Shown here piece by piece: positions 16,552-24,184 of a DNA stretch of 45,712 nt. The DNA lies in contig CAYYWZ010000029.1 of NCBI GenBank assembly GCA_964475415.1, positions 1-45,712 on the forward strand, given 5' to 3'. Below the pieces are notes generated by a model. It had not been told where the DNA came from, did not search any database, and was given only the letters and a program-made list of their open reading frames with translations. The DNA is from CALCMJ01 sp964475415. Its GTDB lineage: Bacteria > Bacteroidota > Bacteroidia > Chitinophagales > Saprospiraceae. Both the position numbers and the translations under genes were made by a program. Position 1 is the first letter of the stretch. Each line of letters opens with the position of its first letter.

Positions 16552-18711
16552 ATGAACAGAATATTATATAGTTTTTTCATTCTAGCTTTCCTTGCATCTT
16601 GTAGCAAAACCACAACTGATGGCGCTACGATGAAGAAGGTAGAAGAAATCAAACAGAATGTAGAATCCATATCAACAGAAAATGCATGGAGATCTGCAGT
16701 ACCGCAACCGGGACCAGCTAGGAAAATAAATATGGGTGCGTACAATACAATGACTATGCCTAATGGCCTAGAAGTTATCGTAGTGGAAAACCATAAGTTG
16801 CCTAGAGTATCTTACCAGATGTCCCTGAAAAATAAGCCTATTCTAGAAAAAGATGCAGTAGGTTTTGTTTCTATGGCAGGTGACCTTATGAGAACAGGAA
16901 CTAAGACGAAGTCTAAGGCGGAGATAGATGCTGAGATAGATTTCTTAGGTGCTAGTCTGAATACATCAGGAAGTGGAATGTTTGCGTCTAGTCTTACAAA
17001 GCATCAAGATAAGCTACTTGCTATTGTTTCTGATGTTCTTAATAATCCTTCTTTTCCACAAGAAGAATTTGACAAACTAAAAAAGCAGACCATATCAGGA
17101 ATACAGAGTTCTAAAACAGATCCTAATTCTATGGCATCTAATGTAGCTTCTGTGCTTAACTATGGAAAAAATCATCCTTATGGGGAGGTTACTACAGAAG
17201 AGACGGTAGGTAATATTACGGTAGAAAAGTGCAGGTCTTATTACAATACTTTTTTCAAGCCTAACAATGCAAGACTAACAATTGTAGGAGATATTACTCC
17301 GGAAGAAGCAAAAGCAAATGTTGAAAAATATTTCGGAGATTGGAAAAAAGGAACTATTCCTGCAATTACATATGATAAGCCAGCAGAGGTAACAGGTGCA
17401 AATGTAGCGTTTGTTAATAAAGATGCCGCAGTACAGTCTGTAATTAATGTTACTTATCCTGTAGATATACAGCCTGGGTCAGCAGATGATATTCCATCAA
17501 GTATTATGAACTCTATACTAGGTGGTGGAATCTTTTCAGGTAGACTTATGCAAAATTTAAGAGAGGATAAAGCCTATACCTATGGAGCAAGATCAAGACT
17601 TTCTTCAGATGAGCTTATTGGAAATTTTAATGCCTTTGCAAGTGTTAGAAATGAAGTTACTGATAGCTCTGTTACAGAGTTTATCTATGAGATGAAAAGA
17701 TTAGCTACAGAAAATGTTTCTCAGGATGATTTAGATCTTATCAAGAGTTCTATGTCTGGTGGATTTGCAAGATCACTTGAGTCTCCGCAAACTATTGCAA
17801 GATTTGCTAGAAATATAGTTAAGTATAACCTGCCTGCCGATTATTACGAGACGTATCTAGAGAAGATAGAAGCAGTTACAATAGCTGATGTAAAACGTAT
17901 GGCAGAAAAGTACATCAGACCAGAAAATGCTAATATACTTGTAGTAGGAAATAAAGATGAAGTAGCAGAAAAATTAGTTGCTTTTGATTCTGATGGTAAG
18001 TTAGATTACTATGATGCTTATGGTAACATATTAGATATGACGAATACGGCTATGCCTACAGATGTAAGCGCAACTGATGTTATAAGCGATTATATAGATG
18101 CTATAGGAGGGAAAGCAAAAGTTAATGCACTAAAATCTATGGAGCAGCATCTTTCTATGGAAGTTATGGGACAGGCTGCGACAGTTGATTTGTTCCAGAA
18201 AGCACCAGACAAGTTTGCTCTAAAGATATCTGCTAGTGGCATGGTAATGCAAGAACAGAAATATGATGGTACGAAAGGTTTTTCTGGAGGAATGGGGCAG
18301 AGTCAGGTAATAACTGAAGGACCAGAATTAGAAAAACTTAAAGAGGAAGCTGTAATGGTCAAGCAGACCAAATATCTTACTAGCGATTACAAGTTAGAAC
18401 TTAAGGGGATAGAAGATATAGAAGGAGAGAAGTGCTATAAACTAAACGTAGTAAATCCAGTTGGAGATAAGGCAACTGAATATTATTCTGTAAGCAAAAA
18501 TCATCTTCTTAGAAGTGTAAGCAGCCAAGAAGGACCTCAGGGTAGTGTGACCATTACACAAGATTACGGAGATTACAAAGAAGTAGATGGGATGATGTTC
18601 CCACATAAGATGACAACATCAGGTATGATGCCTGTACCTTTAGTAATGAATGTAACTTCTATAAAAGTAAATCAAGCAATAGACGATTCCGTTTTTACGA
18701 TCTCGCAATAA
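16552..18711 (+). CDS. M16-family lipoprotein without zinc motif, with C-terminal LolA/outer-membrane-lipoprotein-like domain
   Basis: A 719-residue lipoprotein (lipobox LASC, Cys17). Residues about 60-470 form two M16-like domains, but where HxxEH should be the sequence reads FVSMAGDLMRTGT, so it is not expected to bind zinc. It does have the partner-type features FSGRLMQNLREDKAYTYGA, the Arg/Tyr substrate-binding segment. Residues about 500-719 form an additional domain with repeated beta hairpins (MEQHLSMEVMGQAATVDLFQ, then GDKATEYYSVSK) of the LolA-like or outer-membrane-lipoprotein-sorting type. It sits 28 bases after the active M16 gene and shares its terminator. Confidence 0.88.
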   Translation: MNRILYSFFILAFLASCSKTTTDGATMKKVEEIKQNVESISTENAWRSAVPQPGPARKINMGAYNTMTMPNGLEVIVVENHKLPRVSYQMSLKNKPILEKDAVGFVSMAGDLMRTGTKTKSKAEIDAEIDFLGASLNTSGSGMFASSLTKHQDKLLAIVSDVLNNPSFPQEEFDKLKKQTISGIQSSKTDPNSMASNVASVLNYGKNHPYGEVTTEETVGNITVEKCRSYYNTFFKPNNARLTIVGDITPEEAKANVEKYFGDWKKGTIPAITYDKPAEVTGANVAFVNKDAAVQSVINVTYPVDIQPGSADDIPSSIMNSILGGGIFSGRLMQNLREDKAYTYGARSRLSSDELIGNFNAFASVRNEVTDSSVTEFIYEMKRLATENVSQDDLDLIKSSMSGGFARSLESPQTIARFARNIVKYNLPADYYETYLEKIEAVTIADVKRMAEKYIRPENANILVVGNKDEVAEKLVAFDSDGKLDYYDAYGNILDMTNTAMPTDVSATDVISDYIDAIGGKAKVNALKSMEQHLSMEVMGQAATVDLFQKAPDKFALKISASGMVMQEQKYDGTKGFSGGMGQSQVITEGPELEKLKEEAVMVKQTKYLTSDYKLELKGIEDIEGEKCYKLNVVNPVGDKATEYYSVSKNHLLRSVSSQEGPQGSVTITQDYGDYKEVDGMMFPHKMTTSGMMPVPLVMNVTSIKVNQAIDDSVFTISQ

Positions 18712-18739
18712 CTTGTTTATATAAATAATAGTCTAGAAT

Positions 18740-18776
18740 AAAAGAGACCTTCCTAACGCTAAGAAGGTCTCTTTTT
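18740..18776 (+). terminator. Rho-independent terminator of the M16 pair
   Basis: A 13-bp perfect stem (AAAAGAGACCTTC / GAAGGTCTCTTTT, arms 18740-18752 and 18763-18775) closes a 10-base loop and ends in a T-run. It lies 29 bases after the stop at 18711. Because the 5' arm starts with A-runs it could also work on the minus strand, for the pfkA unit ending at 18959. Confidence 0.9.
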
Positions 18777-18958
18777 AAACTACTTTAGATTTTGCTATTT
18801 ACCCAACCTAATTTTAATGTTATGATGCATAAATAACGCTTATATTTTACTTTGATTGCCGATAATTCATATTTTTTGAAAAAAACAGTAATCTATTTCG
18901 AAAATCAATGTAATTAGAAGAGAAGTAAATATTTGGAGTTTAGCCCAGTAAGGAAATT

Positions 18959-19945
18959 CTATAGTGCTAATATTTCTGCCATTCTTATCAATTCATCATT
19001 CAGTATATTCTCCTTAGAGATTGCTTCTTCAAAACTAGTTATACTTACTTTTTCATTTTTAATCCCTAGAGCAATACGGGATTCACCTTGTAACAAAAGT
19101 TCTACTGCAGAATGCCCTAGCCTAGAAGCAAGAACTCTATCTCTACATGTAGGAGAGCCGCCTCTCTGGAGGTGACCTATTATGGTAACCTTTACATCTG
19201 ACTCGGGCAATTTAACTTTTACTTGATCAGCTATTTCCATTGCACCTCCATTTTTATTTCCTTCTGCTACGATGACTAAATTAAATAGCTTTTTCCTTTT
19301 AGCGGATTTCTCTAACTGGACAATTAGGTCTTCTATACTTTTCTCCTCTTCAGGTAGAAATATATTTCCAGCGCCACTTCCTATACCAGTATAGAGGGCT
19401 ATGTATCCAGAATGTCGACCCATCACTTCTATAAAGAATAATCGAGAATGAGAATCTGCGGTATCTCTTATCTTATCTACTGCCTCTACAGCGGTGTTGA
19501 TAGCTGTGTCAAAACCTATACTGACATCAGTACCATAAATATCATTATCTATGGTTCCTGGAATACCTATAAATGGTATATTATATTCATTGCTGAATAC
19601 ATTAGCACCAGTATAGGTTCCGTTGCCACCTATAGCTACGCAAGCTTGTATTCCTAATTCTTTCAGGTTGTCATAGGCTTTTTTTCGTCCTTCTTTAGTC
19701 ATGAACTCTTTACTTCTTGCGGTACGTAATATAGTCCCACCTCTATGCAAGATATTCCCGACATCACCTGTGTTTATCCTCTTGATATTTCCTTTGATCA
19801 TACCATCATACCCTTGGCTTATGGCGTAACACTCTAAGTTATGATAGCTAGCTGTTCTTACTACAGCTCTTATGGCAGCATTCATGCCTGGTGCATCTCC
19901 ACCAGAGGTAAAGACTGCAATTTTTTTTATACTATTTGTATTCAT
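18959..19945 (-). CDS. pfkA: 6-phosphofructokinase
   Basis: PfkA phosphorylates fructose 6-phosphate to fructose 1,6-bisphosphate, the committed step of glycolysis. The 328 residues are normal length. Motifs are SGGDAPGMNAAIR, PGTIDNDIYGTD with the catalytic Asp, VMGRHSGYIA and GHLQRGGSPTCRDR. The nucleotide-loop Gly (GGNG) points to ATP instead of pyrophosphate as donor. However, the second position reads Asn108 where E. coli has Asp103 (GGDG), a residue that binds the catalytic Mg ion. Its start overlaps the end of the upstream kinase gene by 14 bases. Confidence 0.93.
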   Translation of the reverse strand: MNTNSIKKIAVFTSGGDAPGMNAAIRAVVRTASYHNLECYAISQGYDGMIKGNIKRINTGDVGNILHRGGTILRTARSKEFMTKEGRKKAYDNLKELGIQACVAIGGNGTYTGANVFSNEYNIPFIGIPGTIDNDIYGTDVSIGFDTAINTAVEAVDKIRDTADSHSRLFFIEVMGRHSGYIALYTGIGSGAGNIFLPEEEKSIEDLIVQLEKSAKRKKLFNLVIVAEGNKNGGAMEIADQVKVKLPESDVKVTIIGHLQRGGSPTCRDRVLASRLGHSAVELLLQGESRIALGIKNEKVSITSFEEAISKENILNDELIRMAEILAL

Positions 19946-20768
19946 TGTTATAATGATATTTATATAGTTCTTGTATTGGTTTTTCTACAAATTTGTTAAT
20001 TTGAAAGCCGTTTCGTTCGCATATTTTTTTCAAGATATCTCTATAATTATAAGCAATAGATCCAACAAAATTCATCGGCATATTCATACCTGATTGTAAT
20101 TGTTTAATCCGCTGATCTATAAATTCTTGAAAAATTCTCTCTAAGATATAATGCTTATATGCTGCTTCAGAGTCCTTTAGAAATATGGCATATGAAGCTA
20201 TCGTATAATTGGGTTTCTTAGAGGAATATATAACATCTAATATACTAGAAGTTTTGTTGCTATATAAATCTGCAAATCTATCTCGATCATTCTCGGGCAT
20301 ATAGCCATAGAAGTAACTCTTGATAACTTCCTTACCTATTCTGAATCCTGATCCCTCATCGCCTAGCAGATAACCTAAGCTTGGAATATGAGATTTTATT
20401 TCAGAACCATCGAAGATGCACGAATTGGATCCAGTACCTAATATCGAGACTAGACTTATTTCTTTATTACTGCAAGCCCTACAAGCACCAAGTAGATCTG
20501 AGTAAATTACAATTTGTTCCGTTTCAGGAAAAAGTTTTTTTAGCTGATCTTTTACTAATTGCACCTTGTCTTCTCCTACGACACCCGCGCCATAGTAAAA
20601 AATATGTGTAAGTCTAGCATTAAGAAATTTGGAAGCTGGATTACTTATATCATCAGTATTCTGGTTAGACATAGGATTGATGCCTTCTGATATAAAATGA
20701 TGTTGTATTTCTTTGTCAAAAAATAGCCAATCAGATTTTGTAGCTCCGCTATCGATTATAAGATTCAA
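19932..20768 (-). CDS. BadF/BcrA-type ATPase family kinase, probable N-acetylglucosamine kinase
   Basis: A 278-residue member of the ASKHA kinase fold. Phosphate 1 motif is IDSGATKSDW (residues 5-14), then SILGTGSNSC for the second phosphate loop and GYLLGDEGSGFRIGKEV, the hallmark of bacterial N-acetylglucosamine kinases. It likely phosphorylates GlcNAc, perhaps salvaged from cell wall; glucosamine or another amino sugar is possible. The start is TTG at 20768, giving a first strand directly before the phosphate loop. Its 3' end overlaps pfkA by 14 bases, implying coupled translation of the two sugar kinases. Confidence 0.85.
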   Translation of the reverse strand: MNLIIDSGATKSDWLFFDKEIQHHFISEGINPMSNQNTDDISNPASKFLNARLTHIFYYGAGVVGEDKVQLVKDQLKKLFPETEQIVIYSDLLGACRACSNKEISLVSILGTGSNSCIFDGSEIKSHIPSLGYLLGDEGSGFRIGKEVIKSYFYGYMPENDRDRFADLYSNKTSSILDVIYSSKKPNYTIASYAIFLKDSEAAYKHYILERIFQEFIDQRIKQLQSGMNMPMNFVGSIAYNYRDILKKICERNGFQINKFVEKPIQELYKYHYNNEYK

Positions 20769-20790
20769 ATTATTATACTTTACTAATTGT

Positions 20791-20798
20791 CAAAAATA
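20791..20798 (-). promoter_or_regulatory. Candidate -7 box for the GlcNAc kinase-pfkA pair
   Basis: The minus strand reads TATTTTTG, an exact TAnnTTTG, 22 bases before the TTG start, in the 47-base gap after the rhomboid gene. No -33 box is evident. Confidence 0.4.
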
Positions 20799-20815
20799 CA
20801 CAAACTTATGTTAAG

Positions 20816-21454
20816 TTAAAATATACTAGAAAAATTGGGTAAACGAGTAAGCTGTTCTATAAAATAAGGAATCTGATTACTAAAGATTACCAAGCTAGCA
20901 AAGATACCATAAACTGCTCCCGACAAATGCGCTAAATGATCTATTCTGTCTCTGCTGTTTTTAGCAGCATGAGAAGAATAAACTAAATATCCTATACCAG
21001 CTAAGATAGCAGGGCAAGGAATAATAAAAAATAACAAGAGTATATTCCAAGGATTAAATAGTATATAGGTAAATAGGATAGCTGATACAGCTCCTGAAGC
21101 CCCTATAGAAGCGAAGGAAGGATTATCCTTATGCTTAATGTAGGACGGAATATCTGCAAATATAATGGCAGATAGATACATCACAAGATATATAGCTCTT
21201 CCCATCGTTGAGCCATAATTATTGACAAATTCTCCTTCTACCGACGTACCAAAAATATAGAGCACATACATATTTAAAAGTAGATGGGCCATATCTCCAT
21301 GCAGAAAGCCTGAGCTGAGCATTCTGAAGAAATCCTTGTTTCTTTTTTCTGAATATGGATAATGTTTAAGCCTCTCAAATAAAGATCTATCTGAGAATCC
21401 CTGATAAGAAATAAATCCTGTAAAAATGCATATAAGTATGGTTACACTAATCAT
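20816..21454 (-). CDS. Rhomboid family intramembrane serine protease
   Basis: A 212-residue protein with six predicted membrane helices. The catalytic dyad is visible: Ser120 in the SIGASGAVSA motif (GxSG) and His176 in HLAHLSGAVYG. HGDMAHLLLNMYVLY at about residues 52-66 is the conserved His/Asn segment that supports the active site. It would cleave membrane proteins within the bilayer; the substrate is unknown. It overlaps the end of rlmH by eight bases and is likely translated from the same message. Confidence 0.93.
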   Translation of the reverse strand: MISVTILICIFTGFISYQGFSDRSLFERLKHYPYSEKRNKDFFRMLSSGFLHGDMAHLLLNMYVLYIFGTSVEGEFVNNYGSTMGRAIYLVMYLSAIIFADIPSYIKHKDNPSFASIGASGAVSAILFTYILFNPWNILLLFFIIPCPAILAGIGYLVYSSHAAKNSRDRIDHLAHLSGAVYGIFASLVIFSNQIPYFIEQLTRLPNFSSIF

Positions 21455-21923
21455 TGTGGTAAGAATGTCCGTTAATAATAGTAAAGGCTCTGTAGAGCTG
21501 TTCCAGAAAAAACAAGCGAATCATCTGATGCGAGTAGGTCATGCTAGATAGAGATATAATAGCATTAGCTCTCTTTCTAATTTCATCGCTAAAACCGTAA
21601 GCGCCTCCGATAATGAAGACAGTTTTAGTTTTATAACTATCCATTTTTCTTTTTTCTATAAAAGATGAAAATCCTCTAGATGTATATTGTTTTCCTTTCT
21701 CATCCAATAAAACGATATAATGCTGATCAGAGAACTTCTGAATAAACTGCTTAGATTCTTTTTCTTGGACAATTTTGATTACACTGTTCTTAGAAGTCTT
21801 TTCCTCCTTGAAATCTATGGTGCTCAGTTTACAAAAATGCTTAAGTCTATCGATATATATCTTCACACCATCTTGAAGGTATCGCTCTTTGGTTTTAGAT
21901 ACTTGCCATAATTCTATCTTCAT
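21447..21923 (-). CDS. rlmH: 23S rRNA (pseudouridine1915-N3)-methyltransferase
   Basis: RlmH is a SPOUT (knotted) methyltransferase that methylates pseudouridine 1915 in helix 69 of 23S rRNA on the assembled ribosome. The 158 residues are full length. The SAM-binding knot is FIIGGAYGFSDEI (residues 103-115), and the C-terminus SHQMIRLFFLEQLYRA followed by NGHSYHND is diagnostic. It is the first gene of the minus unit rlmH, rhomboid, GlcNAc kinase, pfkA, and is divergent from yebC. Confidence 0.97.
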   Translation of the reverse strand: MKIELWQVSKTKERYLQDGVKIYIDRLKHFCKLSTIDFKEEKTSKNSVIKIVQEKESKQFIQKFSDQHYIVLLDEKGKQYTSRGFSSFIEKRKMDSYKTKTVFIIGGAYGFSDEIRKRANAIISLSSMTYSHQMIRLFFLEQLYRAFTIINGHSYHND

Positions 21924-22131
21924 GGAATGATATAAGGACTATTATATTTGTAATATGTAAAATTAATTATTCTACACTCATCGATATCTAACAGGGCAAT
22001 ATTCTTTTATAATTTATTCCATTAGTGTTATAAAATTCTTAGAATTAACGTTAAAAACCGTAAGAAGAAGCTATAGTTATGGTGAATCCCTATAATATGT
22101 GGTACATTTTTATATTATTGTGGCATAGAGT

Positions 22132-22161
22132 TTTGATGATTTAACCAATCTGTTAAATTTG
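22132..22161 (+). promoter_or_regulatory. yebC promoter, both Bacteroidetes boxes present
   Basis: TTTG at 22132-22135 (-33) and TAAATTTG at 22154-22161 (-7, exact TAnnTTTG) are 18 bases apart, close to the usual 19. Transcription would start near 22168, leaving a leader of only about 10 bases before the ATG at 22177. This is the best-supported promoter in the window. Confidence 0.7.
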
Positions 22162-22176
22162 CATTAAAATTATATT

Positions 22177-22887
22177 ATGGGTAGAGCATTTGAGTTTAGA
22201 AAAGCGAGAAAATTCAAGAGATGGAGTAAAATGGCGAAGGTCTTTAGTAGACTAGGCAAAGATATCGTTATTGCCATCAAGGAAGGAGGCCCAGATCCAG
22301 AAACAAACTCTAAACTCAGAGCTGTTATACAGAACTGTATGGCTGCTAATATGCCCAAGGATAACATCAATCGTGCTATAAATAAAGCAAAAGATAAAGA
22401 CACCTCAGATTATAAAGAAGTTGTTTTTGAAGGTTATGGTCCACACGGTATAGCTTTTATCGTAGTTACAGCAACAGATAATAATAATAGAACCGTTGCT
22501 AACGTACGGTCTCACTTCAACAAAACAAATGGTAGTCTAGGTACTTCAGGTTCTGTAGTATTTATGTTTAACCATCTATGCTTTTTTAAGATAGCGCCAC
22601 AGGAAATAGATGTAGAAGAGTTAGAATTAGAATTAATAGATTATGGTGCTGAGGAGGTCTTCGCTGATGAAAATCATATTATGATATATGGTTCTTTTGA
22701 GAGTTACGGATCACTACAATCCTATCTTGAAGAAAACAAAATGGAAATCAATTCATCTGGATTTGAGCGCATACCTAATGACACGAAGCAACTAAGCGAA
22801 GAGCAGATGGCTGACCTAGAAAAACTTATAGAGAGACTGGAAGAAGACGATGATGTCATGCAGGTCTTTCACAATATGGCGGAATAG
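22177..22887 (+). CDS. yebC: YebC/PmpR-family protein
   Basis: A 236-residue cytoplasmic protein of the YebC/TACO1 family, described as a transcriptional regulator in some bacteria and as a translation factor that relieves ribosome stalling at proline-rich sequences in others. Signatures are KMAKVFSRLGKDI, EGGPDPETNSKLR, NMPKDNINRAI and YGPHGIAFIV. It follows a near-ideal promoter with a very short leader. The next gene starts 271 bases later and is probably independent. Confidence 0.95.
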   Translation: MGRAFEFRKARKFKRWSKMAKVFSRLGKDIVIAIKEGGPDPETNSKLRAVIQNCMAANMPKDNINRAINKAKDKDTSDYKEVVFEGYGPHGIAFIVVTATDNNNRTVANVRSHFNKTNGSLGTSGSVVFMFNHLCFFKIAPQEIDVEELELELIDYGAEEVFADENHIMIYGSFESYGSLQSYLEENKMEINSSGFERIPNDTKQLSEEQMADLEKLIERLEEDDDVMQVFHNMAE

Positions 22888-22924
22888 ATTTAAAATAAAT
22901 TCTCTTTTTTGGCACTTTTTTAAG

Positions 22925-22953
22925 CCTAATCGCATTATAAGTTTGTGATTAGG
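22925..22953 (+). other. Hairpin after yebC, possible weak terminator
   Basis: A 10-bp stem with one G-U pair (CCTAATCGCA / TGTGATTAGG) closes a 9-base loop, 37 bases after the yebC stop. A run of six T lies about 15 bases further, so it is not a classical terminator. The rest of 22888-23158 shows no gene. Confidence 0.35.
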
Positions 22954-23158
22954 ATAGCAATTTTAACTTTTTTCTTACCTTTCACATAGAGTATACAAGT
23001 AAATAGTACGCTTTAGACACCTCTGGATTAGTAAACAAAAGTATTGATAGTAGCAAGATAAGGATAGTCTAGTTAGACTTATTCATTAGTTTACTACGCA
23101 ATTTCTGCTATTTGAATTAAAGTAAAATCAACTTTTTTAATTTTTATAATATACAATT

Positions 23159-24106
23159 ATGGCTTTAGACAATTACAAATCTTTGGATTTTTACCAAAGT
23201 AGATCTGACAACAAAGGCAATGGATTCAGTACCTTCGAAGAAGGTGGCGCATACTTTTTTACTTATAGTATAGATGGCAAGGTCTATCTGATAAGTGAAG
23301 ATTATAGTACAGAAAAAGGAAGAGATAATGGGGTAGAGTCTGTGAAAAAGAACATGAAGAATAAAGACCGGATGATTGCTAAGAGCGAATCTGGAAAACA
23401 CTTTTTTAGCCTAAGAGCGGGTAACAATCAAGAAATTGCAAGAAGTAGATATTTTGATAGTGCAGCTGGTGCAACAGCGGGTATAGGAGCTATTCTTACT
23501 GGTAAATCTTCGCTTTCCTCTTTAGGAGGTTCTTCTAAAAAAGTAGAAAATAAAAAGAAGGACAACTATAAGAAAAAGGATGATTACAAGAAAAAAGACA
23601 ATTCTAAAAAGAATATAACTGGAGCTGCAGCTGCAGGAGCAACTGGCTTAGCAGCAAGTTCTTCTAGTAAAAGTAAGAGTTACAAAAAGGAAACGGTAGC
23701 AACTGGTGCTGCAGCTGGTAAATCTTCTTATGCTAAAAAGACGGAGAAAACAGAATATAAAGAATCTGGAGGAGGTTTCAAATGGTGGTGGTTATTACCA
23801 TTATTATTGTTATTAGCATTGGGACTCTTCTTCTTAAAGGGATGTGATGGTTGTGGTGCTGCAGGAGCAGTAAAAGATAAAACAGAAAAAGCTGCATCTA
23901 CTGTCAAGGAAACTGTCAAGGATGCAGGTGCATTAGCCGCTGAGAAAGCAGCTTCTGCAAAAGCCGAAGCAGAAAGATTAGCTAAAGTCGCAGCTGATAA
24001 AGCGGAAGCAACTAGAATCGCTGCCGCAGAAGAAGCTGCCAGAGTGAAAAAAGAAGCTTCTAGATCTGTCAATGATTATGTAGGAAACAAAGCTTCAGGT
24101 TATTAA
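23159..24106 (+). CDS. Membrane-anchored protein with two YegP-like (DUF1508) repeats
   Basis: A 315-residue protein with an unusual layout. Residues about 23-67 and 79-113 look like two YegP/DUF1508 repeats (YFFTYSIDGKVYLISEDYS, then KHFFSLRAGNNQEIARSRYF). Next comes a low-complexity basic linker with near-repeats DNYKKK/DDYKKK/DNSKKN (135-151) and Ala/Ser-rich stretches. A single membrane helix follows at about 208-227, then a Cys pair (Cys229, Cys232). The C-terminal 80 residues are Ala/Lys/Glu-rich and probably form one long amphipathic helix. The positive-inside rule puts the YegP part in the cytoplasm and the helix in the periplasm. Function is unknown. It forms a single-gene unit with its own terminator. 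Confidence 0.7.
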   Translation: MALDNYKSLDFYQSRSDNKGNGFSTFEEGGAYFFTYSIDGKVYLISEDYSTEKGRDNGVESVKKNMKNKDRMIAKSESGKHFFSLRAGNNQEIARSRYFDSAAGATAGIGAILTGKSSLSSLGGSSKKVENKKKDNYKKKDDYKKKDNSKKNITGAAAAGATGLAASSSSKSKSYKKETVATGAAAGKSSYAKKTEKTEYKESGGGFKWWWLLPLLLLLALGLFFLKGCDGCGAAGAVKDKTEKAASTVKETVKDAGALAAEKAASAKAEAERLAKVAADKAEATRIAAAEEAARVKKEASRSVNDYVGNKASGY

Positions 24107-24132
24107 GAGATAACTAAAGCATAGCATATAAT

Positions 24133-24171
24133 AAGAGGGTATACTGGTATAAGGTTACCCTCTTTTTTTTT
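24133..24171 (+). terminator. Rho-independent terminator of the YegP-like gene
   Basis: Stem AAGAGGGTA (24133-24141) pairs with TACCCTCTT (24156-24164) around a 14-base loop and runs into nine or more T residues, 26 bases after the stop. Confidence 0.85.
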
Positions 24172-24184
24172 ACATAAGATTACC

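Noticed and set aside
21943..21950. TATATTTG, an exact plus-strand TAnnTTTG box
   Set aside because: It is over 220 bases before yebC, has no -33 box, and yebC already has a better promoter at 22132-22161.
22034..22046. 6-1-6 palindrome AATTCT T AGAATT between rlmH and yebC
   Set aside because: It is short, A/T-rich and about 100 bases from either promoter, so chance is likely.
23540..23620. Purine-rich repetitive stretch as a tandem repeat element
   Set aside because: It is the coding sequence of the DxYKKK-like linker; the units are imperfect and few.
23728..24072. 114-codon reverse-strand ORF opposite the YegP-like gene
   Set aside because: Its Ala/Ser-rich translation is a mirror of the Ala/Lys/Glu-rich gene on the other strand; no promoter or start signal.
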